From: Sequoia sempervirens
Taxonomy: Eukaryota; Streptophyta; Pinopsida; Cupressales; Cupressaceae
Direction: 5' to 3'
Assembly: GCA_007258455.2 (NCBI GenBank)
Contig: VDFB02373365.1
Location: 219,800,162-219,864,161 of the forward strand
DNA length: 64,000 nucleotides
Made by a program: the position numbers and the translations under genes. Under the pieces are notes generated by a model. It did no database searches and was not told where the DNA came from. It saw only the letters and a list, made by a program, of their open reading frames with translations. This document shows, piece after piece, positions 12,147 to 23,706 of this stretch; the stretch's first letter is position 1; every line of letters begins with the position of its first letter.

Positions 12147-12493
12147 AGTTATGAAATAACTTGCACAATAGAAGAATATGATAAGAAATATGCTGCAAAT
12201 AGTTGATAATAACTGAGAATAACAAGCCACTTTGAGGGGGCAAACCTCCAAATATCTCTAATGAGAACACACTTCACAACTTGATGATGAAATAAGACTC
12301 ACAACCTCCTATATATATATTTATGCCAAGGATATCACCTAGGCCGACTTAGACACACCTACTCAGACTTAGGCCGACCCCACAAAACAACTAAATAACA
12401 ATATACTAATGATAATATGAATTAATATAGAGTTAAGATAGCCACAAGCTGACTATTCATAACTCAATGTAGAATAATATTAAGGGCGTAGCA
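12147..12493 (-). repeat. Gyp-C 3' LTR
   Basis: Nearly identical to 17299-17644, with shared blocks TTATGAAATAACTTGCAC and ATATTAAGGGCGTAGCA. The first base pair of the terminal TG is changed (AG). The inner edge GTAGCA is followed by TGCCCCCCTT, which on the minus strand is the purine tract AAGGGGGGCA. Confidence 0.92.
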
Positions 12494-12680
12494 TGCCCCC
12501 CTTCTTCAAAGAAGCATTGTCCTCAATGCTAATCAAGTTGGAAACTTTTGAATGAACTCCCCATCTTCCCATGTGGCATCTTCAACTGGTAAATTCTTCC
12601 ATTGGATGAGATACTCAGGGAGAGTTCTATTCCTCCAGCCTTCTTTGTTGTTTGGATTTAATGCACTCGTTCCAAAATGA
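12494..12680 (-). pseudogene. Gyp-C chromodomain end of integrase
   Basis: On the minus strand about 12530-12640 reads LPEYLIQWKNLP followed by EDATWEDGEFI, the classic chromodomain core of plant chromoviruses, which binds methylated histone tails. It ends in a stop just before the purine tract. The stretch from 12680 to 13246, joining it to the integrase core, is broken by stops and was not read continuously. Confidence 0.75.
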
Positions 12681-13246
12681 TTCTCCCTTCTTCATCCGTA
12701 CCGGCGTTGTTTTGAGTGGGAATATTATGCCTACTCATCCTTCAAACAAGAAACATGAAAACTAGATGTATCTTTGTTGTAGGTGGCAACTCGCTTGTAG
12801 CAAATAATACCCATCTTCCGTGATGATTTGGTATGGACCATAATAATTTCTTTGCGACAACTTATTGCTCTTTCTTTGTCGCTTTAGTGAGATTTGTTGC
12901 TTATAAGGTCGTTAAATCGCACATCTTAACCTCTAACTTCAAAACTTTTCACTACGATGTTGGTCACTGTTGTTTCATTCGATTTTGTGCCATGGCTAAA
13001 TTATCCTTGAGTCCTAGAAGTACTTGTTGTTGATGAAGCAAGTGGTCTTCTACTACCTAAACTCTTGGGGACACCTTAATTGATGATGTGATGGAAGGAG
13101 GATGATATTCATAAAGTGCCAAAATGGAGACATTTTTGATGAGCTATGAAAATAAGTGTTATACCACCATTCTGTAAGTGGTAGCCAATCTACCTGACCG
13201 GACTGCTTCCTCCGGCGGAAACAACGATATCCCTTCCAAACACTTA

Positions 13247-14065
13247 TTAATGCAACCTCATGGGTCTTATCTCTGATTGAGGGTGGTATGAAGAGCTAAG
13301 AGCCAATTGAGTACCCAAACATGAGAATAAATCTTTCCAAAAGTGACTAGTGAAGATAGGATCACGATCACTAATAATAACTTTAGGTGTACCATGTAGC
13401 TTTTGGATATTCTCCAAAAAAGCTCTAGCCACTGCACTTGCTGTAAAAGGATGTGCTAATGCAATGAAATGTGCATATTTAGTGAGCCTATCAACCACCA
13501 CCATGATGACATTATGACCTTTAGATTTGGGAAGCCCTGTGATGAAGTCCATGGATATCTCTTCCCAACACTGGCTAGGAATAGATAAAGGTTGCAAGAG
13601 ACCTAGTGTCTTAATTGTTTCCCCTTTATGCCTTTGACACACCAAAAATTCAGCCACAAATTTTTGAACATCACCCTTTAGCCCTTCCCAAAAGAAATCT
13701 TGCTTGACTCGATGATATGTCTTCAAAAATCCTGAATGACCACCCACTAGAGACTCATGCAACTCTATGAGAATCTTGTGTTTAAGAGTGGAATTCTTGT
13801 AGAGATACAAATGCTCTTTATACCAAAGAGTATCTCCCTTCCAACAAAACTTATCTGAACTACTAGGATCACTTTTTAATTGCTCAATGAGATTACTAGT
13901 CACAACATCATTTTTCCACTCTACTTTGGCTTCCTCCACCCAATTTGCTTGTAATATTGAAAGGGCACACAATAAGGCTTCATCTTTCTCATCCTTCCTT
14001 GACAGTGCATCTGCGACAATATTTTTCCCTTTCTTATATACAATCTCAAAGCTATATCCCAACAT
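13247..14065 (-). pseudogene. Gyp-C integrase
   Basis: A 272-codon open piece. The N-terminal zinc finger shows H-x3-H spacing (GGHSGFLKTYH), but its first Cys of the C-x2-C pair is Phe (EFLVCQRHK). The catalytic core has SMDFITGLPKS (first Asp), VVDRLTKYAHF, and VISDRDPIFTSHFWK (second Asp). The frame ends before the third catalytic Glu, after SSSYHPQSE. It lies directly downstream of RNase H, as expected for gypsy elements. Loss of the Cys and the truncation make it inactive. Confidence 0.88.
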
Positions 14066-14090
14066 CTTAGTGACCCATTTTGTTGCTCTT

Positions 14091-15460
14091 CTAAGATAGT
14101 CGTTGTTCCAAAAAATATTTTAGGCTATCATGACTGTCTTTAACCTTGAAATGTCTACCCAATAGATAAGGGCCGCATTGTTTCACTGCATGGAGTATTG
14201 CTAGCATCTCCTTCTCATAAATAGGTTTTAGTAGATTCTTACCTTTTAAGTGACGACTCTCAAAAGCAATTGGTCGACCTTCTTGCATAAGCACTGCTCC
14301 TATCCCATTTCCAAAAGCATCACATTCCACAATGAATTCCTTGGTGAAGTCAGGAGTGGCAAGCATTGGAGTTGTACACATAGCCTCCTTCAATCTCTCA
14401 AATGCCGATAGCGTGCATCTATTCCAATGAAAAGAACTTTCTTCAATAGAGTGGTGAGAGGTGCTGCTATACTACCATAATTCTTCACAAATCTTCTATA
14501 GTACCCTGTCAATCCCAAGAATCCTCTCAGTTTCTTAATGGTTTTTGGAATAGGCCATTCCATGATAGCCTTAATTTTGTTAGGGTCCACCTTTACTCCT
14601 TCATGTGAAACTATGTGTCCTAAATACTCCACCTCTGTAAGACCAAAAGCACACTTGGATGGCTTAGCATAGAGTTTATGATCTTCAAGTATTTGTAATG
14701 CTTGGTCCACATGTTGCAAATGTTCTTCCCAAGTCTTGCTGTAAATCAATATATCATCAAAGAATACTAATACAAACTTTCTCAAGAACTTCTTAAAAAT
14801 GGAATTCATCAAACTTTGGAATGTAGATGGTGCATTGGTAAGACCAAATGGCATCACCAAAAATTCATAATGACCCTCATGAGTTCAAAATGCTGTCTTA
14901 CAAATATCCTCCTCCTTAATCCGAATTTGGTGATAACCAGATCTAAGATCTAACTTGGTAAAAAACATAGCTCCATTTAATTCATCTAACAAATCATCAA
15001 TGACTGGAATTGGAAACTTATCTTTAATGGTGTACTTGTTGAGCACTCTATAATCTGGACACATGAGCCAAGTATCATCCTTCTTACATACCATCACCAC
15101 TGGCGAGGAGTAAGCACTTTGGCTATGCCTAATGATTCCTACCTCTAGCATCTCTTCAACATTTTTTTCTATCTCACTCTTTTGTATATGTGGATACCTG
15201 TAAGGCCTGATATTCGGTGGCTGGCTCCATGGGATTAACTGTATGGCATGATCATGATCCCTCTTAGGAGGAAGTCCTTTAGGCATATCTCCAAGAACAA
15301 TTGAATGACGATCAATTATAGCTTGCAAATCTGGATGAGTAGGAGTAATAGATTGAGAGACTTCTAATGAACATAGTTGGGCCACAAATCCATCCACTCC
15401 TTTCTTAAGTAATTTTTGCATTTGATGAGAGCTAACCATTTGTGGAGATTTTTCCTTCAA
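14091..15460 (-). pseudogene. Gyp-C reverse transcriptase and RNase H
   Basis: Three pieces. The first (14885-15460) runs through RPYRYPHIQKSEIE, SPVVMVCKKD and TKLDLRSGYHQIRI. The second (14390-14860) has [13 protein letters not shown], the catalytic [12 protein letters not shown], and [17 protein letters not shown] wording ([12 protein letters not shown]). The third (14091-14393) is the RNase H start, with VECDAFGNGIGAVLMQ and IYEKEMLAI. One stop near 14884 and a frameshift near 14393 interrupt an otherwise readable polymerase. Confidence 0.9.
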
Positions 15461-15469
15461 CCCCTTAGC

Positions 15470-16094
15470 TCTACTAGCCTTCCTTCTGATTGAAATCTCA
15501 TGAATAGTTCTTGGAAGTTCATCTCAATTGTTCCTAATGTAGTAAGCCATTGTATTCCCAAAACAATATCTACTGCACCCATGGATATCGCATACATTGG
15601 GGTATCAAGTTGATAATCTCCCCATGATAATTTAATGCTATGACACTGAAAACTAACTGCATCACCATCTCACAAGAATCAAAACTTGAAACTCGAGCCG
15701 GATATGAAACAATTCTAGACGAGTAGCTAAATCCTTTTGTTGATGAAATTATATACTACCGAAGCTCCATCAACACTGCTATCTTTCTACTTTTTAGAAC
15801 CCCACCACCTTGAGAGTTTGTAGGAGCATCGAAACCTCGAGAGTGCATGACAAGAAATGATTGGTTGAGAATCATGTGTGATTCCTCATTTGACTCCCTT
15901 TCATCTTCTAGTATGGGTTCCTCCTCTTCTTCCTCATTGGGACCTTCAATATAAAACAATTTCTTTTCACTACATTTATGTCCTCGACTATATTTGCTAT
16001 CACAATTGAAACACAATCCTTTTGCTCTTTTCTCCTCAATTTGTTGTGGAGTCAACTTAGTAGGTTGTGTTGAATATCCTTTCTCTCTTGTCAC
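15470..16094 (-). pseudogene. Gyp-C zinc knuckle and protease, broken
   Basis: The piece 15756-16094 carries CFNCDSKYSRGHKC, the gypsy gag knuckle (C-x2-C..GH..C), followed by an acidic linker. The protease that should follow (15470-15755) is unreadable in one frame, and its expected D-S-G-A-S motif is not intact. Confidence 0.7.
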
Positions 16095-16225
16095 ATTAGC
16101 CCCTTGCTTCTTAGGAAATCAAATATTTCTCCTCTACCCTGCGTGCTAAGATAAAAGACTCATTTATGGAACTAGGCCTAAACATGACTTGTTGAATGTG
16201 ATCCTTGAGACCACCCAAGAATAAA

Positions 16226-16942
16226 TCATTCAAGTTTCTCCAGAATTGAATCCACCCTTAAGGATAGATTTTGGAATTGCTTAATATAATCCTTAACTGA
16301 TCCTGTTTGTTGAAGTTTAGCTAGCTGGCTGAAGAAGTTGTCTGTGACGCTATTGCTATATTGTGCTTGGAGTTCCTCTGTAAAAATTGACCATGAGACG
16401 GTGAGCCCCTTTTTACCTTGATGAGTGCAGAGCCAATGATACCAAATGAATTCATCTGGTTCTAAATATAAAGAAGCCATTGTGACCTTTTGTCCATTTG
16501 GTATTTGGTGTACTTCAAAAATTCTCCATTTGGTTTGTATCCCATGCTAGAGGATCCTTACCATCAAACTTGGCAAGATATCCACCTTTGGAAATAAATT
16601 CCAGATCCCATATAGGGAGTACTAAAGCTTGTACAGAGGGTCGACCTAGAATTCCTCAAATCTTGGTAACTTTGAGAACTCCTTTCTTGATTCAGCTATG
16701 TAGGTGCTTAACATGTTTCGCATGTCCGACATATCTCCTCTTAGGTCACACATATCCATCTTAATTGAGGAAATTTCTTCCTTGACCTTATTGTTAATTG
16801 AGGAAATTTCTTCCTTGACCTTATTGATTTCTTCATTATGAGGAATATCCTCGATTGTTTCACCATCCTTATCAGGAGTCTTCCCCGGAGTGATAGCATT
16901 CTTTTTACCCCTTGTTGCAGGCCCTGTCATGATGGAAACCAC
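16226..16942 (-). pseudogene. Gyp-C gag
   Basis: Start near 16942, after the PBS and leader. The N-terminal piece (16646-16942) is a Lys/Glu-rich coiled coil with a 33-bp tandem duplication. The second piece (16226-16480) is a retrotransposon gag domain (WYHWLCTHQG, W-S-I-F-T-E-E-L, F-F-S-Q-L-A-K-L-Q-Q-T-G-S-V). A frame break near 16481-16645 separates them. Confidence 0.82.
16763..16828 (-). repeat. 33-bp tandem duplication in Gyp-C gag
   Basis: Two adjoining copies of a 33-bp unit (from 16763 and from 16796) add 11 residues (VKEEISSINNK type) to the coiled coil without changing frame. Confidence 0.85.
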
Positions 16943-17284
16943 TAATGTTGAAATAAATCACACAAATGAAACTTAAATTCTCTAAAAATTTTACTGTAAT
17001 CTCCTTTAGTATGTCTTCAAAAACCCAATAAAAATCAGACTCCAATTCAACAAGATGTGCGAGATATGTAGATTCCAAAAAAATAGTGTAGAAACCCTAA
17101 TTCTGCAATAATTCGCTTAATTATGCTCCAATTCTTCTAAAATCTGGACTGTAGCTTCTTCAATATGTTCTTCAAAAACCCTTTAAAAATCAGAAAAAAA
17201 ATTCGACAAGGTCTAAAAGATATGCTCTTCCCAAAATCGCCTCCAAAATTGAGAAAAACCTTGCCTCTATGGTGCCAAGATCAT

Positions 17285-17296
17285 GCTCTGATACCA
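17285..17296 (-). other. Gyp-C primer-binding site
   Basis: Minus strand TGGTATCAGAGC, matching initiator-Met tRNA, two bases from the LTR edge. Confidence 0.88.
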
Positions 17297-17298
17297 CT

Positions 17299-17644
17299 TG
17301 TTATGAAATAACTTGCACAATAGAAGAATATGATAAGAAATATGCTGCAAATACTTGATAATAACTGATAATAACAAGCCACTTCGAGGGGGAAAACCTC
17401 CAAATATCTCTAATGAGAACACACTTCACAACTTGATGATGAAATAAGACTCACAACCTCCTATATATACCTATTTATGCCAAGGATATCACCTAGGCCG
17501 CCTTAGACACACCTATATAAGACTTAGGCTGACCTAAACAACCAAATAACAATATAATAATGATAATATGACTTAATAGAGAGTTAAGATAGCCACAAGC
17601 CGACTATTCATAACCCGATGTACAATAATATTAAGGGCGTAGCA
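17299..17644 (-). repeat. Gyp-C 5' LTR
   Basis: TGTTATGAAATAAC at one end and GGGCGTAGCA at the other. It is the direct partner of 12147-12493. Confidence 0.92.
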
Positions 17645-20199
17645 CTTGTTGGGAACTTATGACAAGTTATACCTGCCTTATTTGAAATTTTGGGTCAATG
17701 ATAATATGGTATGGTTAAAACTTTATTGGCTCTTAGATAGGATTATATGTTTTGATTATGTTGGTGTTGGTTGATGTTTGTTTTTGGCTGGTTTTGGTGA
17801 GGAGATGTGTTGTTTCTAGTTTTGCTATCTTTGTTTTGTTGGTTTGTCTGGGTGTTGCTTCCCTCTACTTAATCAATCAAAAACATCAATAGTAACTTGT
17901 AAACACCCTTTGAGATTGAAGTGGGAAAGTGTTGTATAAAAGATTTTGAGGTTGTAGAATGTTGCAATATCTTGTGGGTGGCAGATTACAACATTATCTT
18001 AGTTTGTTGTATCTAGCTAACTTTTCTCATAATATTGTGATTGTAAGTTCAATAACTAAATAAAATTGAACAAGGATGTGGAATCGAGGTGTCATGCCTA
18101 CAAATATGATTATCAAAAAACATATGGAGGGAGTGTAAAATTATCTTAACTTTCCTATATAGCATTATGATAAATTATGGGGCTTAAGAGGATAAAGTTG
18201 TTCAAGTTGTACTCTTGTCATATATCTATGAAACTACTCAAGTTGTGTAAAGCCTTGTCTCCTATTCAAAAGTGAACTAAGAAGATTTAGTAGACTATGA
18301 CTACCAAAAGACAAGAGAGGTATATTCCTTAAATATGAATAGCGTTCTTCCAAGGGATTGGAGCTGCACATAATATCGACACTTTGATATTGGATGGATG
18401 ATGACAAACCCTATAATTTACAAAAAATGTTATTTAAATTATAGACTTCCATTGTGATCTTCCATTTTGAATTGGAAAAGCTAGCCAAGTTAGGAAATAG
18501 TGATAAACCTCATATTATGATATAAAAAAAAGGGTACTTCAGTGAACTTCAAGAAATGCTTTTGTATAATGGTCTTGGAACCACTCTTTGTATGTTTGAT
18601 TAAAAGGTGGCATATAGTGCCTCCAAAATGAATTTGGATCTTTTATGTTCCTAAATATAAATGGAATTATATGGCATATGATCTGAGAAGGGAGGAGTCA
18701 TGGTAACTATTATGGTCTATTGACCATAAACACTCTAAAAAGAGTATGAGAAAGGCTAAAGGTTTTTCTCTAAAAGTTAATTACTCTAGTAGAGGTGAAA
18801 AGGCTATGAGAAAGGCTATCGGTTTCACTCTAAACAATAATACTCAAATAGATGTGATAAGTCAACCATAGTGTGTGAAAGGCTATATTTAATCAATACA
18901 ACCTAATGTTGTCTAGGTGATAATTTTGGTCAAAGTTTAGACAATTTGAGATAGGTGGCTATCTTTTGTTTACCATCAATGTCATTTGACATAAGTACTT
19001 GTGCTAATGAAATAGAATGCCCATAAGATGGCATGAGTCCTAATTGGGTCTAATATGATGGTCAAATCATTTAAATTTATGTTGGTAATCATATTATGCA
19101 AAATATTTGATGCTATTTGCTGATGTTAGAGAATGTATTTGAGGCTTCATGTCAAGTCTCTCAAACAATGTCGGAAGGAAGGTTAATCGATTTCCATATT
19201 GTCCATAAAGTGAGGAGTAGTAAATCTACTTTTGAGAAATCTTGTGGAAAGTTGAACCTTGATTCATAACTTCTAACTTGATCTACTAGTTATACCATAA
19301 TAAAAGGGAAAAAAAGGGTCTGATTTTGGAGCTTATTGCAAATCTTAACATCTCGTCATATACACCTTGTAGACACTTCAAACACAAAATCACATTATAG
19401 CATACACATAATTCATTAGTAATATCAACATTGTCTTCTAGCCCTTTTGAGGCACTCATTGTAATATTTTAATGTTTCAAGGCAAGCACCGTAAAGTGTA
19501 AATGTTTCCAAACCAAATCAACACATTGTTTTCAGCAAAACATGGTGATGCCATCACCAAGTTACACACAAGAAGGTGTTACAAATGATGACTCGTGTTT
19601 CTTTTATCTAAACACTTAAGAGTGGCAATCACATGAGAGATGTGAAGCTACTACTTTGATCATTGTTATTTTCAGCATATTATGAAATGGTAGCAATATT
19701 TGCAAAGAAATGTTTTGCGATGAAAGCACTCTATTTTCTTGTCTTCCTTTCTAGTGAAGCACATACCTGTATCCAAACCTCTACATCAGGAAATGGAAAG
19801 GCCCAAAAGTGATAGATGAAATGCTTCACTTTGGGAATCCAAGAAGCAATCCATTATACATGGATGACAACAAATCAGGTTGATGAATATGGACAAACTA
19901 TGTTGGCCATTATATCAAAAGTTGGGACTGGATTTTATTTTTCACTTTCAACCTTCTCAAACTGAATCATGGGGTCAAACAATGCTACCTTTAATTATGT
20001 TGTACGTATTCTAATCTTTCCAACAATGGGACATCTATCAGAAAACTAACTTGAATAGACAACTAGATCTTGTGACAATCTTCTGGTCATAGAAGCACCA
20101 AAGGAAGACTTTTGAGGCCCAAATTTAAGAACAATTGAAAACCAAAATCATAGATTCATCATTTAGGGCTCTAGCAAGTTCATATAGTATTGCATGACC
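17645..20199. other. Unassigned DNA
   Basis: No convincing coding frame, LTR or exon. A loose ~65-bp direct repeat (GAAAGGCTA..GGTTT..CTCTAAA) occurs twice at 18730-18850. Transposon remnants too old to read are possible. Confidence 0.45.
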
Positions 20200-21035
20200 C
20201 AAATTTATCCTTTCCTTAGTGTATGGAACCTAGATGATTGTTCAATAAAATGCACTTTTTACTTAGATTCCAAACTACAAAGTAGACGTTGGTGAGATAC
20301 TTGTGTTTGCAAGTGTTGTAAGATTCTAATTTCAAATCACTTGTAGTATTAATGGCATTGCCAATGAGACAATCATCCCCATTTGTGTGGTTAGTGAGAC
20401 TCATCTCCCTCCACAGTGGGTCTAGAGAAGTGAAGGAAACAAGTTTTGGAATTCCAATTTTCTCCTAATTGTGTAGGTGCACCATTGTTTAGATATCAAT
20501 AGAAATAAGGTTGTAGGAGGTTGAGGCCATTTCTAAGTTCTTACATAACACCAATCCTTGGTGCCCAAAGAGGAGACAGGGCCAGTGAGAGTAACCCCCA
20601 CCATAAACTTTGTTTTGTAAATTTGTCCCAATCAAATGGATTCACCCTAGTTTGATTGGTTTACCAAGGGCCTTGTTATTTCAGACAACGAGGCCAGAGG
20701 AAACTTGAATTTTCCCTTCACACAACACTACACCACATGAAATTTTCTTCAGATGACTGACCTATTCTTCAACCTTTTTGAGAACAACAATACTGTCAAC
20801 AGGTTAGCATACATTGCATGTAGAACTGTCTCACATAAGTCCAATCTATCCAGCTAGAGCCAGCCAACTAGCTGTCTGGTGTTGGAATTTCCATCTTACT
20901 CTGGTGATGAGCTTGCCCCTTAATGAATCAAAAGACCCATTGTGAAAGGGAGAACCCAGATAAGTGGTGGGAAGATGTGCCATCATGAATACAAACATTT
21001 GGTCTATGAAAATCATATAAGCTTTAGAAAACAAG
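20200..21035 (-). pseudogene. LINE (non-LTR) reverse transcriptase C-terminal fragment
   Basis: On the minus strand 20846-21034 reads LPTTYLGSPFHNGSFDSL and then WKFQHQTASWLALAGR. This matches the end of the plant L1-type RT, where Y-L-G-x-P is followed by W...LS.AGR. Weaker downstream matches (a GGLGIRNL-like piece near 20560-20620) lie in shifted frames with stops. The upstream RT core and the endonuclease are not seen, so this looks like a decayed fragment. It lies about 330 bp downstream of the ALY stop codon. Confidence 0.5.
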
Positions 21036-21367
21036 AAAAAATCTCAAATATGAATAATACAAGCCTGCTTCTGCATTCTGGGAGCTATCTACCACTCGTC
21101 AAAGTTTCAAATTAATGAAATCTTATTTACTTGTCAAAAAATCTCCCAAAAACCTGCATCAGATTTTACTAGAAAAAGTCTTGTATTAGTTGAAAGGAAA
21201 ATAGATCTTTGACGCCTCATAAAGGGTTATTAATACAGGCCCAAACTTTTCCCATAATTGATTGAAGATAAATCCAATCCCATTTTCATGGTACTACGTT
21301 TTACCATAATGAATAGTCTAGCTCCATCCTTTACACTGTACAAGAATTGAAAAATAGTCTCCTTGGA
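21036..21367 (-). other. ALY 3' flank
   Basis: Non-coding bases after the ALY stop codon, expected to contain the 3' UTR; no single polyadenylation signal stands out. Confidence 0.4.
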
Positions 21368-21574
21368 TTATGTTCCAGTGGAAATTTCTGCTCTAATCGA
21401 AATGCTAGGCTCAGTTGGCATCAGTGTCAAAATTTGATTCCTAACAATATTCATGTACTGTTGAATCTCCATGTAGATCATGAGATTTGAAGTTGAGCAG
21501 GGTTGCAAGCTTCTAACTGCATCATCTAGTAGATGTGTAACTTCAGATGGCAGGAACTTGCTATCTGAACAGTT
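21368..21574 (-). CDS. ALY: ALY/LIN9-like protein, last coding exon
   Basis: Sixty-eight codons plus TAA. The acceptor is TTATGTTCTGCAG before AACTGTTCAG. The protein reads FLPSEVTHLLDDAVRSLQP and later YMEIQQYMNIVRNQILTLMP, which matches the conserved C-terminus of plant ALY proteins (..VAQ.LD.AV.SLQP..Q.L.IY.EIQ..M..I..QI.AL.PT). After that conserved end this gene adds about 15 residues (TEPSISIRAEI..). This end probably forms a helical interaction surface in the complex (inference). Confidence 0.82.
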   Translation of the reverse strand, partial: NCSDSKFLPSEVTHLLDDAVRSLQPCSTSNLMIYMEIQQYMNIVRNQILTLMPTEPSISIRAEISTGT

Positions 21575-21682
21575 CTGCAGAACATAAATAGGATGAAAAG
21601 ATTTCATTGGTAAAATTATTAGTTCCCTGCCAAACCTTTTGACAATATACATCATGTTGGTAAATTTTAGAAGGATACATAC
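21575..21682 (-). other. ALY last intron, 108 bp, open in frame
   Basis: Donor CAG|GTATGT and acceptor TTCTGCAG|A are both good. The length is 36 codons exactly and no stop falls in frame, so a retained intron would add 36 residues rather than truncate the protein. Confidence 0.8.
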
Positions 21683-21985
21683 CTGAATCAAAATCAGAGT
21701 AGAAACACATGAAGCAGCGATCTCTGATAGCAACAGCCCCTCCTTTTCATCAGAACATTCATTTTTCTCTTGAGAAGCATCAACTACTATTAATTCCGGT
21801 CCAAATCTTTGATGAGAACTCAAGTTTTCCTGCTCAGCAGCATCTCTTATTGAATCTAAATATGAAGGGCACAACTTAATCTTCATTGTTCCTGAATGAA
21901 GCCCTGCATGGAAACTACTGATCGTATCTAATGCTAGTCCAATCTTAATAATGGCGTCTTCATCATTTCTCAGAGATAATATAAC
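21683..21985 (-). CDS. ALY: ALY/LIN9-like protein, penultimate exon
   Basis: 101 codons, phase 0 at both ends; acceptor CATTTTTTCAG|GTTATA, donor ATTCAG|GTATGT. It begins VILSLRNDEDAIIKIGLALD, matching the ALY stretch after 'A(M/L)xxxKEGEDAxxRIGEALD', and ends SEIAASCVSTLILIQ, matching 'SELI.SCVATLLMIQ'. The middle (about residues 45-85) is acidic and less conserved. It is separated from the previous exon by the 16.3-kb intron. Confidence 0.82.
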
Positions 21986-22704
21986 CTGAAAAAATGACAG
22001 AAATTCAGTAAAGAATCCTAGAATATTATATTATCAGTAATTTACAGTCAAAAGCCTAATATTTCTTGATACAGATTATTAATGCCATAGTAAGATCCAC
22101 AGGCTTTTGTCTTCACCACCAATGAAGATGGATGACTAGTGCCAGAAATGGAGCATGCTTAGTACTTCCAAATATCAAAGCCTCAGGTTCCAAGATGTTT
22201 CAAGGACTGTGTGATATAGAATATGAGATAGAAGCTATGACAATACCCTGGTAAAATGAAAAGAATTGAATTAAGAGCTTATGCTGAATAAGTAGAATAA
22301 TGATAACCATTGGGCAAGAAGTTAGCTATTATCATCTCACCTTGTCTGCAAACTTATATTCTGCAGTTAAAACTAGTGTGATGGAGAATATCAGGCTGTG
22401 TCTTAGCAGTAAATGTCAGGCTCTCTGAAAAAAGTGCATATTTCCTTAATATCAGCTACTAGCTTAGTGGGGATTGTATCCAAGTTGATTCATTGAATGC
22501 TGTAGCATTGGTGTTTTTCATGAAGTCTCATTTCTTATATATTTTTAACAGGAAGTAATCGTATTTTCCTAGTGGGAAACATGTTTATTGGTGTTGCCTT
22601 GTAATTTATTAACCCCATGGATGAAAGTATAGAATGGAGACCTAGTAGTGTAATGGAGGCCTTTCATAGCGATTTCTAAATTTATCTCTTTGTAACTCAA
22701 ATTC
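21986..22704 (-). other. ALY large intron, 3' end
   Basis: Intron sequence between the acceptor and Cop-H; nothing else recognised. It contains an ordinary T-rich tract before the acceptor. Confidence 0.6.
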
Positions 22705-22709
22705 TGGAT

Positions 22710-23188
22710 TGATAAATGTTATCAAATCTTATCAGAGCAGGATCCTAGGACGACCTATGAAAATTCTAAGACTTAAATACTGTGAAAGAATTCAGAGTCA
22801 GATTTATACTTCTGTGTTTTGAATGTGCTAATTGCAGAACATCTATCGATTTTCATGTCTTGCAAATGAAGGAATGACGTCTCATATATATGTTGAAGAT
22901 ACGCCTCAAGAAGGGACGCGTCCCATGAGAGGACGTGTCCCTTGAGCGCGCGAACTTTCTTAACAACCAAAGTCATTCTGAGTTTATCAAAGACAAAGAT
23001 GTGAGATAACAACAGTCATCTAATATCAATTTCGATTTATTTATTTACAAATTTTGATCAACATCTGAAATTCGAAAATCTTATTTGATGGTTTTACATT
23101 TTAAGAACAGTTTTGGTTAAATATAAATGATGATGATGCATGAATGCAATCATCATTTATATCTGACCGAAGCTATCTTAAATCAACA
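22710..23188 (-). repeat. Cop-H 3' LTR
   Basis: 479 bp, from TGATAAATGTT to TTAAATCAACA. Followed at 23189 by CTCCCTCTTAGC, which on the minus strand is the purine tract GAGGGAG. It contains a GACGCGTCCC..GGACGTGTCCC inverted motif also present in the other LTR. Confidence 0.93.
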
Positions 23189-23706
23189 CTCCCTCTTAGC
23201 TAGGGAAGATATTCCAAATCAAATAAGTGGAGATATCACCTTCACACGTGATATCGAAGATATGATATGTTTTCATAAGATTGTCAAGTCGCATCTCTAT
23301 GTATATGTGCACCACATCGTTCATACGCTCCACCACACACCATGGCATATCCATATATGTATATAGTCATCCACCATGATTATCTCTTAAGGATCACAAT
23401 GATCTTCAAATAACATCAAGTCCATGATATTCATCAAAGTGTCCAAGAGATACTATCATGACATGTCCATAGATATCAAGTCACATGATATCTATCATGA
23501 TAGTTCAACCCATCATTGTAGAGTCGTCACTTTACAATGTCACATACAAGTGTTCATTAGTAGAAAGATCGTCACCTTTCAATAATGTACACAGGGAGCG
23601 GCCCAAGGTCATGGAGTCACACACACACAAAAGAGTTTACATTAAACATCTTTAAATATATTAGTACAACTACTAAACTATTTTGAATTTCAAACATAAT
23701 ATCAAA

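Larger units (their letters stand above)
12147..17644 (-). mobile_element. Gyp-C, Ty3/gypsy chromovirus, decayed
   Basis: LTRs of 347 and 346 bp flank the minus-strand order gag, zinc knuckle, protease, RT, RNase H, integrase, chromodomain. PBS and polypurine tract are both present. The C-terminal chromodomain places it among chromoviruses, which direct integration to marked chromatin (family knowledge). Many stops and frameshifts make it non-autonomous. Flanking five-base words differ (CAGTC and CTTGT), so no duplication is visible and one end may be rearranged. Confidence 0.9.

Noticed and set aside
22870..22960. GACGCGTCCC..GGACGTGTCCC motif as a separate regulatory element
   Set aside because: It is part of the Cop-H LTR and is repeated only because the LTR is.
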